Below, piece after piece: positions 42,356-52,595 of a DNA stretch of 64,000 nucleotides (positions within the stretch are counted from its first letter, which is position 1; every line of letters begins with the position of its first letter). The notes beneath the pieces are model-generated. The model made no database searches. It saw only the letters and a list, made by a program, of their open reading frames with translations, and had not been told where the DNA came from. Source of the stretch: Leguminivora glycinivorella (lineage: Eukaryota > Arthropoda > Insecta > Lepidoptera > Tortricidae); NCBI RefSeq assembly GCF_023078275.1, contig NC_062982.1, forward strand, positions 4,972,501 to 5,036,500. Direction: 5' to 3'. Both the position numbers and the translations under genes were made by a program.

Positions 42356-45208
42356 ATGAACGTTGTTCACCAGAATATTCAGGGTTTTTCCAGCAAAGAA
42401 TTAGAAGTAGGATTATTTTTAGATAGTAATAATGTTGAAGTTATGTGTATTACTGAACATTGGTTGAAACAAGAACAGTTGATATTTGATTATGTTAATT
42501 TTAAATTAGCTAGTTTTTTTGCCAGAAAATCTGCTGCTCATGGTGGCTCCCTTATTATTGTTAAAAATTGTATGAAGTGTAAAGAGCGCAAAGATGTTGT
42601 AAAATATTCCATAGAAAGAACTATAGAAATTTCATGTGTTGAATTAGACAGATATATTATTGTATGTGTTTATAGACCACCATCAGCTGACTTCAGCATA
42701 TTTGAATCTACAATGGAAAATGTTCTGAATTTAGTATGCAAGGGCCAAAAACATGTTATTGTATGTGGAGATTTTAATGTTAACTTGCTCGAGTCATCTA
42801 GTAATACTGTTAAAATGTTCTGTTTGTTTAAATCATTTAATTTATTTAATTTATTTCTTGAACCTACCCGGGTAGGTGTGACTAGTGCAACATGCCTAGA
42901 TAATATTTTTTGTAACTGTGAATGTATAGATAAGAAATTATTTAACTGTTTTCATTCCGATCACAGCGGCCAAAGGGCAGCTTTCTTAAACGTTATTCAT
43001 GATACTCCACAAACAATAACATATAGACCCATTACTGGATCTCGCTTGGAATCATTCAAAAATGAAATTCTACATAGTTTGTCTATAATACCATTTTCGC
43101 ATTATGACTGTAATCATTTGTATCAAGATGTTTTCAATGTAATTCTTAATCAATTTAATAACAATTTCAAAGTGAAATCTATTAGTGGGTCAAAAGTTAA
43201 AACAAAGTTTAGTGAATGGGCTACTGTAGGTATTCACAAAAGTAGAAAAAGACTTTATGAACTTTATGGTGAGAGAGAGCTGAACAAGAATTCAGAATTC
43301 CTGGACTATGTAAGAAACTACTCAAGAATCTTCAAGAAAGTGTGTTTAACTGCCAAGAAAAACTTTATTAGTTCTAAATTGAAAGTGTCGGACAACAAAG
43401 TGAAAACAACTTGGAGTATTATAAATAAAGAAGCTGGTAAATGTAAATCACGCGATTGTCAAGTCAACATTGTATCAGATAATCAACAAATAGTGTCGAA
43501 CAGCGATGTTGCCTCGGCATTCGAAGATTATTTCTCAAATATAGCCGTTAACACCACAAAATGTTTACATTCTTCTGCGGCTCAAGCCCATTCATTACTT
43601 TGTGCTAATGTTAAGAAATGTAATAATTCATTTGAATTTAGTCAAGTAGACTCTGTAAATATTGTTAAAACATTCAAGTCACTCAATTTAAAGAAAACGG
43701 AAGACTTATGGGGAACATCAGTTAAAGTAATTAGTCATGTCATAGATATAATAGCACCTTACTTGGCCGTAATATATAATATTTCAATTTCACAAGGCAC
43801 CTTTCCAGATCTTATGAAATGTAGCAAAGTCATACCGCTTTTTAAATCGGGTGATTCGAGTGATATAACCAATTTCCGTCCCATATCAATACTTCCTGTA
43901 CTAAGTAAAGTCTTTGAGAAGCTAATGTTAAATGATCTACTGGGACACTTCAACAGACATAGATTACTTACAAGCAAACAGTTCGGTTTCACAAGGGGCC
44001 GTTCCACGACCGATGCTGCCTCGGTACTCATTAAACATATATATAATTTTTGGGAAAATTCTTGTGATGCAATTGGCATATTTTGTGATCTTTCAAAAGC
44101 CTTTGATTGTGTGGATCATGGAACGCTCATTTTGAAATTAGAACACTATGGTTTGTCTATAAATGCCCTAAACTTTATGTCTTCTTACCTTAGCAATAGA
44201 ACACAAACAGTAGTTGTTAACAAAACTCGCTCTAGCGGGACTGTAGTCCAATTAGGAGTGCCACAAGGCTCAATTTTAGGTCCATTCCTGTTTTTGGTTT
44301 ATATAAATGATTTGCCATGTATAGTGAAAAACTTTTGTGAAATAGTACTTTTTGCTGATGATACATCACTGCTTTTTAATGTTGACCGAAAATCTACGGA
44401 TTACAATGTAATTAATAGCACGTTAGCTGATGTACTGCAGTGGTTTACTGTCAACAATTTACTTCTTAATTCTAAGAAAACCAAATGTATTCGATTTTCT
44501 CTGCCGAATGTTAAACCAATCGATACAAAAATACTTTTGAATGATGAATGCTTAGAGATGGTAGATACAACACTGTTTCTTGGTTTAACATTGGACAAAA
44601 ATCTACAATGGAGTCCTCATATAAAGAAACTAGCAAGCAAATTAAGTTCAGCCGCATACGCCGTTAGGAGAATCAGGCAACTGACTAATGTTGAGACAGC
44701 TCGCCTAGTGTATCATAGTTATTTTCACAGTGTAATGTCATACGGTATTCTGGTTTGGGGCAAAGCAGCTGACATACAGACTATCTTTGTATTACAAAAG
44801 AGAGCCATTCGTTCTATTTACAACTTAGGAACACGTGAATCAGTAAGAGAACTCTTCAAAGAAATTAATATCTTAACTGTAGCTTCCCAATACATTTATG
44901 ATAGTATAATTTATGTTGTTAAGAATTTAGACTGTTTCACTAAGAATTCTGATATCCATAATTATAACACTAGAAACAAAAATAAGCTTGCCATAAAGAA
45001 GTTTCGTGTCCGTAAAGTACAGAAGTCATTTGTTGGGCAATGCATTCATTTTTATAATAAGTTACCTGACACTGCTTTGAGATTACCCCTCCCAGCTCTT
45101 AAGAACTACTTAAAAAAATCATTGATGTTAAAGGCTTATTACAGAGTCGAGGACTATTTGACAGACAAACATGCATGGCCCGAACCAGAAACTACAAAAA
45201 ACGAATAG
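42356..45208 (+). CDS. LINE ORF2: APE endonuclease plus reverse transcriptase
   Basis: A 950-residue uninterrupted ORF2 starting 30 bp after the ORF1 stop. The N terminus is an AP-like endonuclease that nicks target DNA: VVHQNIQGFSS, CITEHWL (about residue 35), VYRPPSADF, VCGDFNVNL (about 138), CLDNIF and HSDHSGQ (about 201), so the expected Asn, Glu, Asp/Asn and His residues are present. The RT has NFRPISILPVLSKVFEKL, FCDLSKAFDCVDHGTLILKL, LGVPQGSILGPFLFLVYIND and LFADDTS (about 667) with both catalytic aspartates. A C-terminal thumb-like region follows, without RNase H. Length and order are usual for the CR1/Jockey group. It appears competent. Confidence 0.95.
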   Translation: MNVVHQNIQGFSSKELEVGLFLDSNNVEVMCITEHWLKQEQLIFDYVNFKLASFFARKSAAHGGSLIIVKNCMKCKERKDVVKYSIERTIEISCVELDRYIIVCVYRPPSADFSIFESTMENVLNLVCKGQKHVIVCGDFNVNLLESSSNTVKMFCLFKSFNLFNLFLEPTRVGVTSATCLDNIFCNCECIDKKLFNCFHSDHSGQRAAFLNVIHDTPQTITYRPITGSRLESFKNEILHSLSIIPFSHYDCNHLYQDVFNVILNQFNNNFKVKSISGSKVKTKFSEWATVGIHKSRKRLYELYGERELNKNSEFLDYVRNYSRIFKKVCLTAKKNFISSKLKVSDNKVKTTWSIINKEAGKCKSRDCQVNIVSDNQQIVSNSDVASAFEDYFSNIAVNTTKCLHSSAAQAHSLLCANVKKCNNSFEFSQVDSVNIVKTFKSLNLKKTEDLWGTSVKVISHVIDIIAPYLAVIYNISISQGTFPDLMKCSKVIPLFKSGDSSDITNFRPISILPVLSKVFEKLMLNDLLGHFNRHRLLTSKQFGFTRGRSTTDAASVLIKHIYNFWENSCDAIGIFCDLSKAFDCVDHGTLILKLEHYGLSINALNFMSSYLSNRTQTVVVNKTRSSGTVVQLGVPQGSILGPFLFLVYINDLPCIVKNFCEIVLFADDTSLLFNVDRKSTDYNVINSTLADVLQWFTVNNLLLNSKKTKCIRFSLPNVKPIDTKILLNDECLEMVDTTLFLGLTLDKNLQWSPHIKKLASKLSSAAYAVRRIRQLTNVETARLVYHSYFHSVMSYGILVWGKAADIQTIFVLQKRAIRSIYNLGTRESVRELFKEINILTVASQYIYDSIIYVVKNLDCFTKNSDIHNYNTRNKNKLAIKKFRVRKVQKSFVGQCIHFYNKLPDTALRLPLPALKNYLKKSLMLKAYYRVEDYLTDKHAWPEPETTKNE

Positions 45209-45707
45209 CAATTAAAATAATTGTATTATGTATAGAGGACACAGTTCAGATAAGAAAGCACATCAAATATTTTATATTTTATGTTGTGTAGGTAAATTAC
45301 ATATTTAATGATATTGAGATTCATATTATCTTTTTCTTCTATGACAATTTGATATGTTTTCTCTGAAGAAGAACGACGTATTATTAAGCAATAATATAAT
45401 TTATTGAAATTGATTTCCATAGAGTACCTAGTCTGTTCATATTCTTTGATGAATACTTTTGCATGTTAAATTGTATGTTGTTATTTAATGCATGTTAATT
45501 ATAAGATGTAATGTTTTGAAAAGAAGTTGCCCGCCGAGTTTCTTGCCGGTCCCATAGTGGATACCCCCTCCCAACTGAGGGGGACTGAAATCTTCTCGAG
45601 GCTGAGGCGTAGGGTTAGAGCCGGCGTAGCTTTATTTGACGTTCATATGCGCATTGTAATATGCCTACTTGAAAAATAAATATTTCATTTTTCATTTTCA
45701 TTTCATT

Positions 45708-45795
45708 TATAATAGTATATAGTATAAGTATATATAGTATATATAGTATATAGTATATAGTATAGTATAATATAGTATGGATGGATGGATACGTA
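45708..45795. repeat. TATAG microsatellite, right half
   Basis: Continues the array of 40170-40290 and ends with GTATGGATGGATGGATACG. Confidence 0.85.
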
Positions 45796-46001
45796 TATCG
45801 GAATTCAGTCATAACTTATTTTAAAATGCTTATTTTTAAAGTAAAGGGAGTCGAGTTGTAATATATCGTATAATTAAACAATATACATGTTCACATAGTG
45901 ATACTAAAAAGTTACGTGATTCTAAAAACATACTAAGTACTGCATATATTTATATTATTTCGCACAAGACTTTTATTGAGCATTTTTAACGATGACACTT
46001 A
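45796..46001. other. Spacer
   Basis: AT-rich; nothing identifiable. Confidence 0.4.
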
Positions 46002-46181
46002 GGTACAGTCCACCAATTGGAACCATAGGTCACTCCCGTGTCACAACAACCATGTCAAAATGACAAGCAGTAAGAGATTTCTTACAATCTGATTTATAAC
46101 GTTACCACAGAATATATAATAGTACACGTTACTATGACATAGTTCTACAGTGGCCTAGGGTTCCAATTGGTTGACTGTACC
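46002..46181. mobile_element. TIR MITE with GGTACAGTC ends
   Basis: GGTACAGTCCACCAATTGGA at the left; the right end is its near-perfect complement (CCAATTGGTTGACTGTACC). TA on both borders. Confidence 0.8.
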
Positions 46182-46654
46182 TATTCCTTTTCCTAACAAT
46201 GAAAATATGTCTTATGTAGTACGCTTTGCATATTGAGCTGCGAAATTGAATGGAGAAATTATGAATGAAATTAATTGATTAATTCGCCATGCACTGTTTC
46301 AGCCCACTGTACCTATATTATATCAAAACGTGTCCATACCATATTTTAGAATCATAACAAAACACATGGCGCTAGACGAAAATATAAGATCTTTTGTTCT
46401 GTTTCTTTTCAATTAGACTAAATATTTGTTTTAGTCTAATATAAACGCAGACGTTGTATGATGAGCTCTGGTTTATGATAAATTATCTGTTGGCCGCGGT
46501 TCAGGTGAAAATAACTCTTTAGAAGTTAATATTCTGTGAAAGAAAGATACCAGACGTAAAAGAGGTGTTTTCTAGCTAAAACTATTGTGTATGGTTTATT
46601 GGTTATAAATTGTTTACGTCGTAGAAAGTTTCGTCCATAACCTAAGCACAAAAT
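46182..46654. other. No gene; decayed palindromic repeat at 46225-46315
   Basis: ATGGAGAAATTATGAATGAA and TAATTCGCCATGCA are shared with 33516-33610. Otherwise nothing. Confidence 0.4.
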
Positions 46655-46916
46655 TAAAATTTTGAAAAAACCCCCAACCGCGACATAGTCGACCGATTTT
46701 CATGAAACATGGCTAAGAACACTCCCGACTAACACAGCTTTTAAACAAAAAAAAAAAAAAAAACAAAATCGAAAGCGGTTCATCGTTCGGGAGCTACGAT
46801 GCCACAGACAGACACACACACAGACAGACAAACAGACAGACTGACAGACAAACAGACAGACAGACAGACTCGTCAAACTTATACACCCCGTCGCTTTTTG
46901 CGTCCGGGGTTAAAAA
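46655..46916 (-). repeat. TCTG-bearing dispersed repeat, copy 1
   Basis: Minus-strand order: CCCCGGACGCAAAAAGCGACGG, a TCTG microsatellite, CGTAGCTCCCGAACG, AAAGC.G.GTTAGTCGGGAGTG, CATGTTTCATGAAAATCGG and GGGGGTTTTTTC. Other members are at 53024-53230, 60864-61145, 62104-62325 and 62757-63008. Confidence 0.8.
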
Positions 46917-47142
46917 CTGGTTGGCTAGTTGGTTAAATGCCAAATCATATTAGTTAAATGGTGTGTGTCTATGAATGAAATATAATCGTAAATTGCTATT
47001 TGTTACTAACATATAGGGCAATTATTTCTAGTTTAGGTGGGTATAAGTACCTATTTATATTGAAAAGTTTTGTTGATGATAGGTATCCCAACTCAAATTG
47101 AAATGGCAAATACTTATAATTTTTTTTGTCACAATGGGTATA

Positions 47143-47330
47143 GAAAGATAGAAAGATAGACTCTTTATTGGCACACCTCAGCAAAAGATACAAAAAAAAA
47201 AATACAGTGGAGACAAAACAAATGCTTATAAATAGAGGCAGACAACAGGCGGTCTTATCGCCAAAGAGCGATCTCTACCAGACAACCTTTGGGTAGCGGA
47301 AATAAAAAACATAATCAAAAAAGTAGGTGC
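47143..47330 (-). mobile_element. LINE 3' end with TCTATCTT tail
   Basis: The plus strand begins AGAAAGATAGAAAGATAGAC and TCTTTATTGGCACACC, so the minus strand ends with a polyadenylation-like AATAAAGA and a simple repeat. 5'-truncated; no ORF. Confidence 0.6.
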
Positions 47331-47449
47331 TTCGAAATAAAAAATCATAATTATTCTAATATAATATATGTATATATATTAATAATAAATGTCATATAAT
47401 TTTTCATTTTGATACATAGGCCTACAATATAAACATATTTCAATGTAAG

Positions 47450-47640
47450 TGTACCCAAAAAGAGTGAGCAGAGCAAATGAAACTGAAGTTTCAATTCCAC
47501 ACAGCAATTAAGAGCTTGATAGAAACGAAATTGTGATATTGCACCACACTTGAACCTATATCTCACTGCCCAAAGTCGACTTCTACAACGCCCACGAGAG
47601 GAAAGGGGGAGGTGAAATTCTTAATCTTAGGGTAATCACC
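47450..47640 (-). mobile_element. Decayed LINE 3' end (family of 39385)
   Basis: On the minus strand AAGAATTTCACCTCCCCCTT, CGTGGGCGTTGTAGAAGTCG and TCAGTTTCATTTGCTCTGCT occur in the order of 39409-39600, with many substitutions. Confidence 0.65.
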
Positions 47641-47867
47641 GGGGAACCTAATGTGAAATAAAATCTGTTTGTACTACACATACAAGTAATACAGCTTTTG
47701 TATATTAATATATATGTATATATTGGCGTATTTATTAAATAATTGTATATGTATGTATCTGTGACCATGTATATACAAAATTTGCATTTCATTGTTGGTA
47801 CGTTTTTAAATTTATTTGTCATTCATCGTTAATTCACTTCTACTAATTTCCTCAAAGGTTGCCTGGA

Positions 47868-47965
47868 AAAGATCACATTAGGGGATAAGTCCGCCTACAT
47901 TGTATATTACTGACTCTGTAACGGTGTCTCGTTTGTTTCCTATGTACAATAAATACATACGTACA
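47868..47965 (+). mobile_element. LINE 3' end with ATAC tail
   Basis: AGGGGATAAGTCCGCCTACA, TATTACTGACTCTGTAACGG and GTACAATAAATACATACGTA form a compact 3' end with a polyadenylation-like signal, a type frequent in lepidopteran LINEs. Confidence 0.55.
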
Positions 47966-48243
47966 ACTCGTCACTTCTCAGTCTGATTGTCTGCTTCAAG
48001 TTCTTTGCCGCACTTTCTTGAATGCGCCTTTATACGGGCACGTGCGTCCGGCAAAGTACCGGAGCAAGCCGACACGCACGTACCTAACTTTAGGACGGTA
48101 CGACAATGGCGAGTTGCGAGCGAGTTACAAGCGAGGCGAGGTAAAGCCCCACTTTTACGGTCCGATTCATCGCTTCGATCGATCGGACATTTCATTTCAT
48201 TTATTTCATTCACAAGCAATATAAATCGCATTTGAAATTATTA
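47966..48243. other. No gene; GC-rich patch
   Basis: GCCGACACGCACGTACC and GCGAGCGAGTTACAAGCGAG stand out in composition. Open frames on both strands are short and unrecognised. Confidence 0.35.
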
Positions 48244-48435
48244 CACTTATCCATACTAATATTATACCTCTAAATGGGAAAGTGTGTCTGTTTGTTTGTC
48301 CGTCTTTCACGGCAAAACGGAGCGACAAATTGACGTGATTTTTTAAGTGGAGATAGTTGTAGGGATGGAGAGTGATATAGGCTACTTTTTGTCTCTTTCT
48401 AACGCAAGCGAAGCCGCGGGAAAACGCTAGTATAC
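48244..48435 (+). repeat. Dispersed GCTAGT-family repeat, full copy
   Basis: Starts CCATACTAATATTATA, with AAATGGGAAAGTGTGTCTG, CGTCTTTCACGGCAAAACGG, GGAGATAGTTGTAGGGATGG and CTTTCTAACGCAAGCGAAGC, and ends CCGCGGGAAAACGCTAGTAT. It directly abuts the leader of the gypsy element. Confidence 0.8.
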
Positions 48436-48591
48436 ATATAAATAAAACATACTAATTAGCATTAATTAAAACAAATAATACAAACATATTTTACCAAACT
48501 AAAGAGTTGTCAATAACAAACGACTCTATAAAAAAAATATTTTAAAAATAATAATAGTTGATTGCTATAACTAAATACGAAAAGCGTCATT

Positions 48592-49488
48592 ATGGGACCG
48601 CCTATAACTATAACCGACACTACGACTACGACAACTACGAGTACAACTACTCCGCCTGTTGTTACTACGCCGAAGACAACGGATTCGAACGTTAGTGCAG
48701 TTGGCGTCAAAGTGCCGCCATTTTGGCCAGAGGAACCAGCTTTGTGGTTTGCCCAGTTAGAAGGCCAGTTTGTTTTGGCGAATATTGTGTCCGACACGAC
48801 CAAGTTTTACCACGTAGTGAGCAACCTCGAACACAAATATGCCGCGGAAGTCAAGGACATAATTACCAAACCGCCGACAACGGAAAAGTACGAGAAGTTG
48901 AAATCTGAGCTAGTTTACCGTCTGTCCGTGTCCAAGGACAAGCGAATCGAAGAGTTGGTGTCTCAAGCTGAACTGGGAAACCGCAAACCCTCGCAGTTTT
49001 TACGTCATCTTCGCGACCTGGCCGGTGCCGACTTGTCAGACGATTTTCTGCGCAGCATATGGGCTAAACGTTTGCCGCCGCACGTGCAGACCGTCATTGC
49101 TACGATGTCGGATGCCGGTTTGGACAAGATTGCTGCGCTGGCCGACCGAGTGAACGATATTGTGATACACACGCCGCACGTCGCGGAGGCTTCGGGATCA
49201 GCTGTTCCGGTTCTCGCGCCGTCGTCTATACCTAGTACGATGGAGGAACGTCTCAACCGCCGTATAGATGACCTCGTGCAGCAGGTAGCCGCCTTGGCGA
49301 CTGGCAATTTCCGTGGGCGCGCTACATCGCGTTCGCAATCCGGAGGCAGAGGTCGTCGCAGCTCTCGCTCAAGAAGTCGCGCGGGGAAAGATGGCAGATG
49401 CTGGTACCATGACAGGTTTGGACCCCGGGCGACCAAATGTCGCGCGCCGTGCAATTGGACCGAGGGAAATGGCAGTGGCGGTCACTAA
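48592..49488 (+). CDS. Gypsy Gag (capsid/nucleocapsid)
   Basis: A 298-residue structural protein that would form the retrotransposon particle and bind its RNA. It opens with a Thr/Pro-rich stretch, then VPPFWPEEPALWFAQLEGQF at about residues 42-61, a hallmark of Gag in this group, and ELVYRLSVS, ELGNRKPSQFLRHLR and WAKRLPPHVQTVIA typical of the capsid region. An Arg/Ser-rich basic segment follows. The C terminus has CWYHDRFG...KCRAPC, a Cys-His-Cys-Cys knuckle used by the CsRn1 clade instead of CCHC. The frame is intact. It overlaps pol by 52 bp with a frameshift signal. Confidence 0.9.
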   Translation: MGPPITITDTTTTTTTSTTTPPVVTTPKTTDSNVSAVGVKVPPFWPEEPALWFAQLEGQFVLANIVSDTTKFYHVVSNLEHKYAAEVKDIITKPPTTEKYEKLKSELVYRLSVSKDKRIEELVSQAELGNRKPSQFLRHLRDLAGADLSDDFLRSIWAKRLPPHVQTVIATMSDAGLDKIAALADRVNDIVIHTPHVAEASGSAVPVLAPSSIPSTMEERLNRRIDDLVQQVAALATGNFRGRATSRSQSGGRGRRSSRSRSRAGKDGRCWYHDRFGPRATKCRAPCNWTEGNGSGGH

Positions 49489-52400
49489 TGGCGACTAGTG
49501 ACTGCCCAGTTACTACAGGTCGTCTTTTTATCATGGATAAAAATACTAAATTGACATTTTTAGTAGATAGTGGTTCCGATCTATGTGTATTTCCTTTTAC
49601 GTCTGTAAATCCGCAATTACGCAGGAAAGATAAATATCAATTGTTTGCCGCAAATGGTACTCCTATACCTACTTATGGCACTATTAGTTTGACACTTGAT
49701 TTCGGTTTACGCCGTGCATTTCACTGGCGTTTTGTTTTGGCTGAGGTGACGAAACCAATTATAGGTGTAGACTTTTTAGGCTATTATAACCTGTTAATAG
49801 ACGTAAGGCATAAAAGACTGATAGATTATTGTACTATGTTAACTGCTCAGGCCTACTCAGCCTCTTCTTGTACTGTGGCCAGTGTTAAGTCGATTTCAGG
49901 TATAACAGCGTACCACGCGTTACTGCAGCAGTTTCCCGAAATCACGAGGCCGGCGGGTGAACCGACAGAGCGAGCAGTGAAGCACAATACGGTTCACTAC
50001 ATCCGTACCACTCCTGGCCCACCAGTGTACTGTCGCCCTAGACGGTTGGATGCAGAAAGGCTCAAAGTAGCCAAGCAGGAGTTCGAAGATATGGTGCGAA
50101 CAGGTATAGTACGTCGCTCCGATAGCCCTTGGTCGTCGCCCCTTCACATGGTTCCGAAAAAGAACAACGGCTGGCGACCTTGTGGCGACTATCGCGCATT
50201 AAACGCGCGCACCATACCTGACAGGTATCCCGTTAGGCATCTTGCCGATTTCTCGCACAACTTACAGGGCTGTAAAATTTTTAGCACGTTGGATTTGGTT
50301 CGTGCCTACAATCAAATTCCAGTTTTTAAAGATGACATTGCTAAAACAGCAATCACGACGCCCTTTGGGTTGTTTGAGTTCGCGTTTATGGGGTTCGGAT
50401 TACGCAATTCTGCTCAGACATTCCAGCGATTCATCGACGAGATCCTCGGTGACCTGGAATTCTGTTTCCCATATTTAGACGACATTCTCGTGGCCTCTTC
50501 TTGCGCCGCTGAGCACGAGAAACACCTTAAGCAGGTATTTGAGCGACTACGCGAGCACGGCGTTCTAATAAACACCGCAAAGTGCGTATTCGGGGAGCCT
50601 GAGGTTAAATTCCTCGGCCATCGTATCTCCAGCACAGGTACGTCACCTTTACCTGAGAAGGTGAAAGCTGTCATGGACTTTCCCCGTCCCACCAACATCA
50701 AATCACTCCGTCGTTTCTTGGGCATGCTGAATTTTTATCGACGCTTTATACCACACGCAGCCCAGAAACAGGCGCCGCTAAATGGTTTGTTGGTTGGTCA
50801 TCACTGCAAGAGCTCTGCTAAGATCGAGTGGAACGCTGACCTCAATGCATCTTTCGAGGCTTGCAAAGCGAGTCTAGGTGAGGCTACTCTTCTTGTCCAT
50901 CCACGTCCGAATGCGGTTCTGGCTCTGGTCAGTGACGCCTCGGACATAGCGATCGGTGGTGTGGTGCAACAGCTGGTAGGTAATACGTGGGAACCATTAG
51001 GCTTCTTCTCACGTAAACTGAACCCGGCCCAGCGCAAGTACAGCCCGTACGACCGCGAGTTACTCGCAATTTACGAGTCTGTCAAGTACTTTCGGCACAT
51101 GTTGGAGCTGAAGCCGTTCAGAATTTACACAGACCACAAGCCTATCGTGTACGCTTTCAGCAAGCCCTTGGACAAGTGCTCACCTCGCCAGTTTCGTTAC
51201 CTGGATTTTGTCGCACAGTTTTCCACCGACATCCGTCACATAGCAGGTGAGGAGAACGTAGTCGCGGACGCACTCTCTCGTCCTGTCGATGCAATCAGCA
51301 GCAAAGTCATTGACTACAACGCGTTAGCCGCTGCTCAGGAACGCGATGCAGAGTTCCAGCAGTTGCTAAAGACCGGATCGTCGTTGCAGCTTAAAAGGTT
51401 AGTCGTTCCTGGTCAGTCTGGTGACGCTGCAGTCTACTGTGACACGTCTGGACCAATGGCTCGTCCGTACCTGACTCCAGAGTTCCGTCGACAAGCGTTC
51501 GATACCATACATGGACTGAGTCATCCCAGCGCCAGGGCTACGACGAAGCTTGTTACGGAGCGATATGTTTGGCCTGGGGTAAATAAAGATTGTCACACTT
51601 GGTCTAGAGCATGTCAACACTGCCAGCGATGTAAAGTGTCAAGGCACGTACGCTCACCTGTAATGTCATTCGCGACTGAAACAGAGCGTTTTGCACACGT
51701 CCACATTGACCTGGTAGGTCCACTACCGTATTCACAGGGTTTCCAGTATTGCCTGACAGCAGTGGACCGTTTTACAAGATGGCCGGAAGTGATACCAGTT
51801 TCCGACATTAAGGCAGAAACTGTCACTCAAGCGTTCTTCTCCGGGTGGGTATCGCGATTCGGATGCCCCAGGCGTATAACAACTGACCGGGGAAGGCAGT
51901 TCATTTCTGAGACTTTTAATAGTTTAGCGAAGTCCATCGGAGCTGAACACATTCAGACGACTGCCTACCATCCGGCAGCAAATGGCATGGCGGAGCGTTT
52001 CCACAGACAGATGAAGGCTGCCATTAAATGCCATACGAGCGAGGATTGGGTTGAAGTCCTGCCTCTGGTTCTGTTAGGAATCAGAACGGCATGGAAAGAG
52101 GACTTGGCCGCTTCCACCGCGGAATACGTGTACGGTCAGCAACTACGCTTGCCAGGTGATTTCTTTGAATCCTCTGGTCAAGATACACCAGCTGATTACA
52201 CTGACTTCCTCACTCGTTTGCAGCTTATCATGCGCAAATTACAGCCTTCGCCAGTGGCCCGCCATGGATCACACAAAGTGTTCGTACATAAGGATTTAAA
52301 TACGTCAACGCATGTATTCCTTCGCAACGATGCCGTACGAAAGCCCCTGCAACCAACGTACACTGGGCCTTACCAGGTGGTTGAAAGAGGAGACAAGTTT

Positions 52401-52595
52401 TTCAAGATCCTTATCAAAGGTAAGCCTAACAATGTCTCTATTGATCGGTTGAAGCCTGCTTTCATGTTAGACGAACCTGATAGTCCAACTCCTGATCAGC
52501 AGCTCGCAGCGCCACACGTGCCACCACCACAACCAGTCACACGCGTGCCGCAACCACTCATTTGTTATCGACCTAAAGGTCTCCGAAGGGGCTGA
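49437..52595 (+). CDS. Gypsy Pol: protease, RT, RNase H, integrase
   Basis: A 1052-codon frame, one base back from gag; the ATG at 49437 is only the first in the frame, and expression is expected as a Gag-Pol fusion. Domains in order: aspartic protease with LVDSGSDLCVFP (about residue 43); RT with HMVPKKNNGWRPCGDYRALN, FSTLDLVRAYNQIPV and YLDDILVAS (about 345); RNase H with LVSDASDIAIGGVVQQ and YTDHKPIVYAF; integrase with an HHCC-like GLSHPS...CQHCQRCK, then HIDLVGP, TTDRGRQF and GMAERFH, in which the last two acidic residues are 35 apart (DD35E). GPYQVVERGDKFFKI near the end is a GPY/F module. All catalytic residues seem present and no stop interrupts it. Confidence 0.95.
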   Translation: MSRAVQLDRGKWQWRSLMATSDCPVTTGRLFIMDKNTKLTFLVDSGSDLCVFPFTSVNPQLRRKDKYQLFAANGTPIPTYGTISLTLDFGLRRAFHWRFVLAEVTKPIIGVDFLGYYNLLIDVRHKRLIDYCTMLTAQAYSASSCTVASVKSISGITAYHALLQQFPEITRPAGEPTERAVKHNTVHYIRTTPGPPVYCRPRRLDAERLKVAKQEFEDMVRTGIVRRSDSPWSSPLHMVPKKNNGWRPCGDYRALNARTIPDRYPVRHLADFSHNLQGCKIFSTLDLVRAYNQIPVFKDDIAKTAITTPFGLFEFAFMGFGLRNSAQTFQRFIDEILGDLEFCFPYLDDILVASSCAAEHEKHLKQVFERLREHGVLINTAKCVFGEPEVKFLGHRISSTGTSPLPEKVKAVMDFPRPTNIKSLRRFLGMLNFYRRFIPHAAQKQAPLNGLLVGHHCKSSAKIEWNADLNASFEACKASLGEATLLVHPRPNAVLALVSDASDIAIGGVVQQLVGNTWEPLGFFSRKLNPAQRKYSPYDRELLAIYESVKYFRHMLELKPFRIYTDHKPIVYAFSKPLDKCSPRQFRYLDFVAQFSTDIRHIAGEENVVADALSRPVDAISSKVIDYNALAAAQERDAEFQQLLKTGSSLQLKRLVVPGQSGDAAVYCDTSGPMARPYLTPEFRRQAFDTIHGLSHPSARATTKLVTERYVWPGVNKDCHTWSRACQHCQRCKVSRHVRSPVMSFATETERFAHVHIDLVGPLPYSQGFQYCLTAVDRFTRWPEVIPVSDIKAETVTQAFFSGWVSRFGCPRRITTDRGRQFISETFNSLAKSIGAEHIQTTAYHPAANGMAERFHRQMKAAIKCHTSEDWVEVLPLVLLGIRTAWKEDLAASTAEYVYGQQLRLPGDFFESSGQDTPADYTDFLTRLQLIMRKLQPSPVARHGSHKVFVHKDLNTSTHVFLRNDAVRKPLQPTYTGPYQVVERGDKFFKILIKGKPNNVSIDRLKPAFMLDEPDSPTPDQQLAAPHVPPPQPVTRVPQPLICYRPKGLRRG
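49464..49506 (+). promoter_or_regulatory. -1 ribosomal frameshift signal (gag/pol)
   Basis: Slippery heptamer G GGA AAT (49464-49470) in the gag frame, a 6-nt spacer, then a stem of 11 pairs (49477-49487 with 49496-49506, one G-U) and an 8-nt loop. The gag stop codon (49486-49488) lies in the top of the stem and the loop. After slipping, the frame continues as WQWRSLMATSDCP in pol. Heptamer, spacing and stem match the known rules for -1 frameshifting. Confidence 0.8.

Larger units (their letters stand above)
40291..45707 (+). mobile_element. Full-length CR1/Jockey-type LINE with both ORFs
   Basis: About 5.4 kb: a 5' UTR of about 550 bp, ORF1 (40848-42326), a 29-bp spacer, ORF2 (42356-45208), a 3' UTR with CCCTCCCAACTGAGGGGGAC, and an end in ATTTTCATTTCATTT-type repeats. 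The flanks are the same TATAG microsatellite, with ATAGTATATAGTATA-like sequence on both sides as the likely target duplication. Both ORFs are uninterrupted, so the insertion looks young. Assigned to the CR1/Jockey superfamily from the endonuclease-RT layout without RNase H; a Daphne-like clade is possible but unproven. Confidence 0.85.

Noticed and set aside
47971..48235. Overlapping frames of 68-86 codons in a GC-rich patch on both strands
   Set aside because: No domain, no splice or polyadenylation context, competing frames on both strands.
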